DNA of 29,479 bases from Thecamonas trahens ATCC 50062 (taxonomy: Eukaryota; Apusozoa; Apusomonadida; Apusomonadidae). This document shows positions 26,776 through 29,479 of the stretch, in pieces. Every line of letters starts with the position of its first letter. Position 1 is the first letter of the stretch. The notes beneath the pieces are model-generated. The model did no database searches. It saw nothing but the letters and a program-made list of their open reading frames with translations, and was not told the origin of the DNA. The position numbers and the translations under genes are program-made. Location: NCBI RefSeq assembly GCF_000142905.1, contig NW_013657624.1:103782-133260 (forward strand), written 5' to 3'.

Positions 26776-29231
26776 TACCCATAGTAGCGCTGGATGAAGA
26801 CCGGTGACGGCGCCGAGTCCTTGTGCGGAAACTGTGACGGGCGGGTCCGGAGCCGCGACGGCGGCGTTGAGATCTTGGGCGTCGGCGTCGAGTTAAGCGA
26901 GGTCTCGTGGGCGACAATGGAAGCCCAGCGGACCTTGGCGGCCGAGTTGCGGGCGGCGTTGGCGCGGGCCAGCCGCGCAGCCACAATCGACGACTTGGAC
27001 ACCTTGGGCTTGCGCTGCAGGATGCGGACGCGAGAGATCGAGTTGATGGTGGTGTTGCGCGCGACAAGACGGGCGAGCTCTTCGCGCGATTCGTCGTCAA
27101 AAGCCTCCACCAGGCCAAACGCCGACCGGTTGCCAGCCTCGGCTGCCTCGGCCTCATCGTCGCTGAAATCAAAGTCGTACGCAGAGACCGATGCCACACC
27201 GCTGTCGTCGGTGCTGTGGGATGACCGGGTGCCGGCCGGCTCAGCGCATGCGCGGTCAATGAGCTCGCGCTCCAGGTCAGAGAGCTCAGCCTGGATCGCG
27301 GCCTTACTCGCTGGGTCGGCGATGAGCGGTGCGGGTGCGGGCGCGGGCGCGGGCGCGGACGCTTCCGCCGGCGCCTTGTCTGCAGGCACGGCAGCAGGGC
27401 TTGGTGCAGCAGAAAGAGTGGCCGCAGCGGCGGCAACAGGTGCGGTCGCCGGCGTCGATGCCAATGCCTCGGTGTGCGCCGCCGCCGGTAGTTGCGGACT
27501 CGCTGTCGCAGTCCGCGACGCTGCAAGGCCCGACTGAAGCCGCGCGCGCTCGGCGCGGATGAGCTCGAGCTTGCGCTTCTTCTCGTGCAGCGCCTGGAGG
27601 ATCGAGTGCGACTTCTTCGACGAGGTTGTGCTAAACGTACGGGTTGACGCCACCGGCTGGCGCGGCGCCAGCTTGGCGCGGGGAGCGAGCGCGGACGTCG
27701 GAGCGGGTGCCGGCGCGGGAGCGGGCGCCGGCGCGGGAGCGGGCGCAGACGCCAGAGTAGGCACAGCAGCCGGCGCGACAGCGGCAGGCTTGGCGACGGC
27801 GGGACGAGCGGTGCTCTTGACGGGCGACCGCTGGGTGCACTTGATGAGCGAGCGGATCTTGGCCATGGTCGAGTCCTGCTTGCGGCGGCGGGCGCCCGAC
27901 ATGGCCGAGCCGATGGCATAGTTGATGGACATGTTGGCCATGACTTGCTGCTTGTAGCGAAGGACGGTGGCGATGCCGCGGTACCAGCGCTGGATTTTGG
28001 TAGCAGCGGCGGCGGCGACGCGGAGTTTCGCGCGGACGGCCTCGCCGCGGAACCACGACTGGATGCAAACGGCAGCAGCAAGACGGCGGCGGGCAGCACA
28101 ACGAGCGAGCCATCCGCGCGCCAGCGCCTGGAGCTTTGGTGCCAGCAAGCGCGTATTGCGCCATGCGGTCCGCGCAAGCATGCCGCGAACGTGAGTCTGG
28201 ATGCAGGTGGCAGCACGGGTCCGAGTCTGGTGGTCGACTCTGACAACGTGGTTAGCGGCCCAGGAGCCAATGACGGCGGCAAGTGCGGCGCGCCGCTGGG
28301 CGCGGAGACGAGCGCGACAGGAGACGCCGCGGAACCAGGCCTGAATGGTGAGTGCAGCTGCGGCCTGGGCACGGGCATGGGCAATAGAGGCAACGAGTCG
28401 TGCTCCGGCGGCGCGGTAGGTGTTGCGCATGACAACAGCGGTGGCAAGATAAGCTCGGAGCGCGACGGGCGCACCAGCGCACGCCTCGATGAGCACGCCT
28501 GTCGGTGTTTCGAGCTCGAGCTCGGGCGCAAAGGCGATGTGTGCGTCCACCGAGCGCGGTGCGAGCGGACCGACCACAAGCGCTGGTTCTGGGAACCAGG
28601 TGCGGACAACTGGCGCAGGCGGCGAGGGCGGGAGCGGGCCCGGCGAGAGCGAAGGCGAGCCGAACGAGAGGCGGGCGGGCGTGATGGGCGAGACCGAGGC
28701 CGAGGCCGGGGTGGCGACCATGCGGCTGAGCGAGGGCGACGCCGTCGGCGAGGGTGACGATGCCGGCGACGGCGCAGCGGGCGGGTCGTGGTAGAGCGCA
28801 AAGGGCGGTGGCGGACGGCGGACAGCGCGCGGGGTCGGCGCCGAGCCAAGGGCGGCGGCGGCGCGCTTCTCGGCCGAGCCGACGGGGCCGATGAAAACCT
28901 CGTCGTCGATGGCGAGGGCAGCAGCGGCAGCAGCAGCACGCATGGCGAGGGCGGGCCGCACAGCAGCGGGGTCGGCGGTAGCGGCAGCGGCAGCGACAGC
29001 GGGGCGCTTGGCAGCAGCGGCGGCGGCGGTGGGCGGCTGGCCGGCGGCGACGTTGGCGGCCAGCGGGGCGAGCGGGGTGCGTGCAAGGCGCGGCAGCGGC
29101 TTTCCGGCAGAGTGCAGGCGGGGGTGCGGCGAGCACTGCACAGTGGGTGCGGGTGGTGCGGCAGGCACAGCATGGTGCATGTGTACGGGGCGGGGGAGCA
29201 GGGCACCCGGCCCGGCTCGGGGGCTCGCCAT
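26772..29231 (-). CDS. Five-IQ-motif calmodulin-binding protein
   Basis: From ATG 29231 (MASPRAGPG) the ORF has 819 residues. An in-frame ATG at 29459 would add 76 residues, but these translate a GAAC microsatellite (SFVRSFV repeats), so I treat that part as leader. After a Pro/Ala-rich N-terminus, five IQ motifs lie between about 28365 and 27955: TIQAWFRGVSCRARL, CIQTHVRGMLARTAW, KLQALARGWLARCAAR, CIQSWFRGEAVRAKL and KIQRWYRGIATVLRY. IQ motifs bind calmodulin or EF-hand light chains, often without calcium. An Ala-Pro spacer, a charged helix (LQALHEKKRKLELIRAERARLQ) and a second Ala-Pro spacer follow. The C-terminus is acidic, then basic. No motor or kinase domain is present, so it is probably a cytoskeletal scaffold; that is inference. 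The stop TAA shares the TTAA at 26772-26775 with the neighbouring gene. Confidence 0.85.
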   Translation of the reverse strand: MASPRAGPGALLPRPVHMHHAVPAAPPAPTVQCSPHPRLHSAGKPLPRLARTPLAPLAANVAAGQPPTAAAAAAKRPAVAAAAATADPAAVRPALAMRAAAAAAALAIDDEVFIGPVGSAEKRAAAALGSAPTPRAVRRPPPPFALYHDPPAAPSPASSPSPTASPSLSRMVATPASASVSPITPARLSFGSPSLSPGPLPPSPPAPVVRTWFPEPALVVGPLAPRSVDAHIAFAPELELETPTGVLIEACAGAPVALRAYLATAVVMRNTYRAAGARLVASIAHARAQAAAALTIQAWFRGVSCRARLRAQRRAALAAVIGSWAANHVVRVDHQTRTRAATCIQTHVRGMLARTAWRNTRLLAPKLQALARGWLARCAARRRLAAAVCIQSWFRGEAVRAKLRVAAAAATKIQRWYRGIATVLRYKQQVMANMSINYAIGSAMSGARRRKQDSTMAKIRSLIKCTQRSPVKSTARPAVAKPAAVAPAAVPTLASAPAPAPAPAPAPAPAPTSALAPRAKLAPRQPVASTRTFSTTSSKKSHSILQALHEKKRKLELIRAERARLQSGLAASRTATASPQLPAAAHTEALASTPATAPVAAAAATLSAAPSPAAVPADKAPAEASAPAPAPAPAPLIADPASKAAIQAELSDLERELIDRACAEPAGTRSSHSTDDSGVASVSAYDFDFSDDEAEAAEAGNRSAFGLVEAFDDESREELARLVARNTTINSISRVRILQRKPKVSKSSIVAARLARANAARNSAAKVRWASIVAHETSLNSTPTPKISTPPSRLRTRPSQFPHKDSAPSPVFIQRYYGY

Positions 29232-29296
29232 TTGCAAACTTTTGAAAGGCGACGGATGTGTGGCGCCAAACGGGCAGCCGCGGCGAACGGCCGCCA

Positions 29297-29371
29297 ACGA
29301 ACGAACGAACGAACGAACGAACGAACATGACGAACGAACGAGCACAACGAACGAACGAACACAACGAACGA
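29297..29371. repeat. GAAC tetranucleotide array upstream of the IQ gene
   Basis: A run of (AACG)n at about 29297-29327 is followed by interrupted GAACGAACGAGC and ACAACGAACGAAC units to about 29371. It sits 66-140 bases upstream of the preferred IQ start, in the 5' leader or promoter. The remaining sequence to 29479 is GC-rich, ends in a pyrimidine tract, and shows no other supported feature. Confidence 0.85.
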
Positions 29372-29479
29372 ATGAGCGAACGGCGCCAACCAGCCGCCGG
29401 CCTGCGCCACCCGCCCTGCAGCCGATGGCGCCCGAGTTGGCGCCCCGCCCACCCGCCACCCGACCCCCTCCCCCACCCG

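Noticed and set aside
29232-29459. Longer IQ protein starting at 29459
   Set aside because: The extra 76 residues translate a GAAC microsatellite into SFVR repeats; the start at 29231 follows it directly.
1-29479. CRISPR arrays, insertion sequences, operons, rRNA or riboswitches
   Set aside because: No spaced identical repeats, transposase motifs or bacterial-type gene organisation; domain content is eukaryotic.

Overview
The window is nuclear DNA of a GC-rich, gene-dense unicellular eukaryote. It holds BEACH, BAR, RasGEF, Ras, PH, UBA, IQ and ankyrin proteins, uses the standard code, has very few introns and has intergenic distances often below 50 bp. The domain set and base composition resemble an apusomonad such as Thecamonas. 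That is a guess from style, not from a search.

Layout. 1-3010 (+): the 3' end of an unrecognised charged protein, a membrane-anchored short-chain dehydrogenase, and an ankyrin-repeat protein with two reading-frame breaks. 2991-13357 (-): a giant BEACH-WD40 protein of about 3455 residues, almost entirely one open frame; its last WD40 repeats lie one frame off. 13598-14782 (-): the 3' part of a BAR-like protein with a proline-rich tail, cut by a run of N (14783-15780). 15781-15944: a 55-bp satellite at the gap edge. 16021-16608 (+): a Gep4-type HAD phosphatase (cardiolipin pathway) whose 5' end is unresolved. 16909-17166 (+): a small membrane-protein candidate. 17212-21042 (-): a protein with an EF-hand pair, a RasGEF-N region and two RasGEF domains. 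21043-22040: a 1-kb intergenic region with a duplication and an AT-richer island. 22041-23343 (+): a PH-Ras fusion GTPase with one predicted intron. 23718-25558 (+): a low-complexity ORF and a bacterial-type MFS transporter with a frame break and a decayed copy of its own 5' region. 25780-26775 (+): a UBA/SAP-like protein. 26772-29231 (-): a five-IQ-motif protein.

The most interesting unit is 17.2-23.3 kb: a calcium-binding, double-catalytic-domain Ras exchange factor transcribed away from a Ras GTPase that carries its own PH membrane-targeting domain. Together they look like a genetically linked, possibly Ca2+-controlled Ras module. A second theme is four frame breaks, each fitting one missing base and all in G/C-rich sequence. 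They point to consensus undercalls, or in one case possibly to -1 frameshifting.
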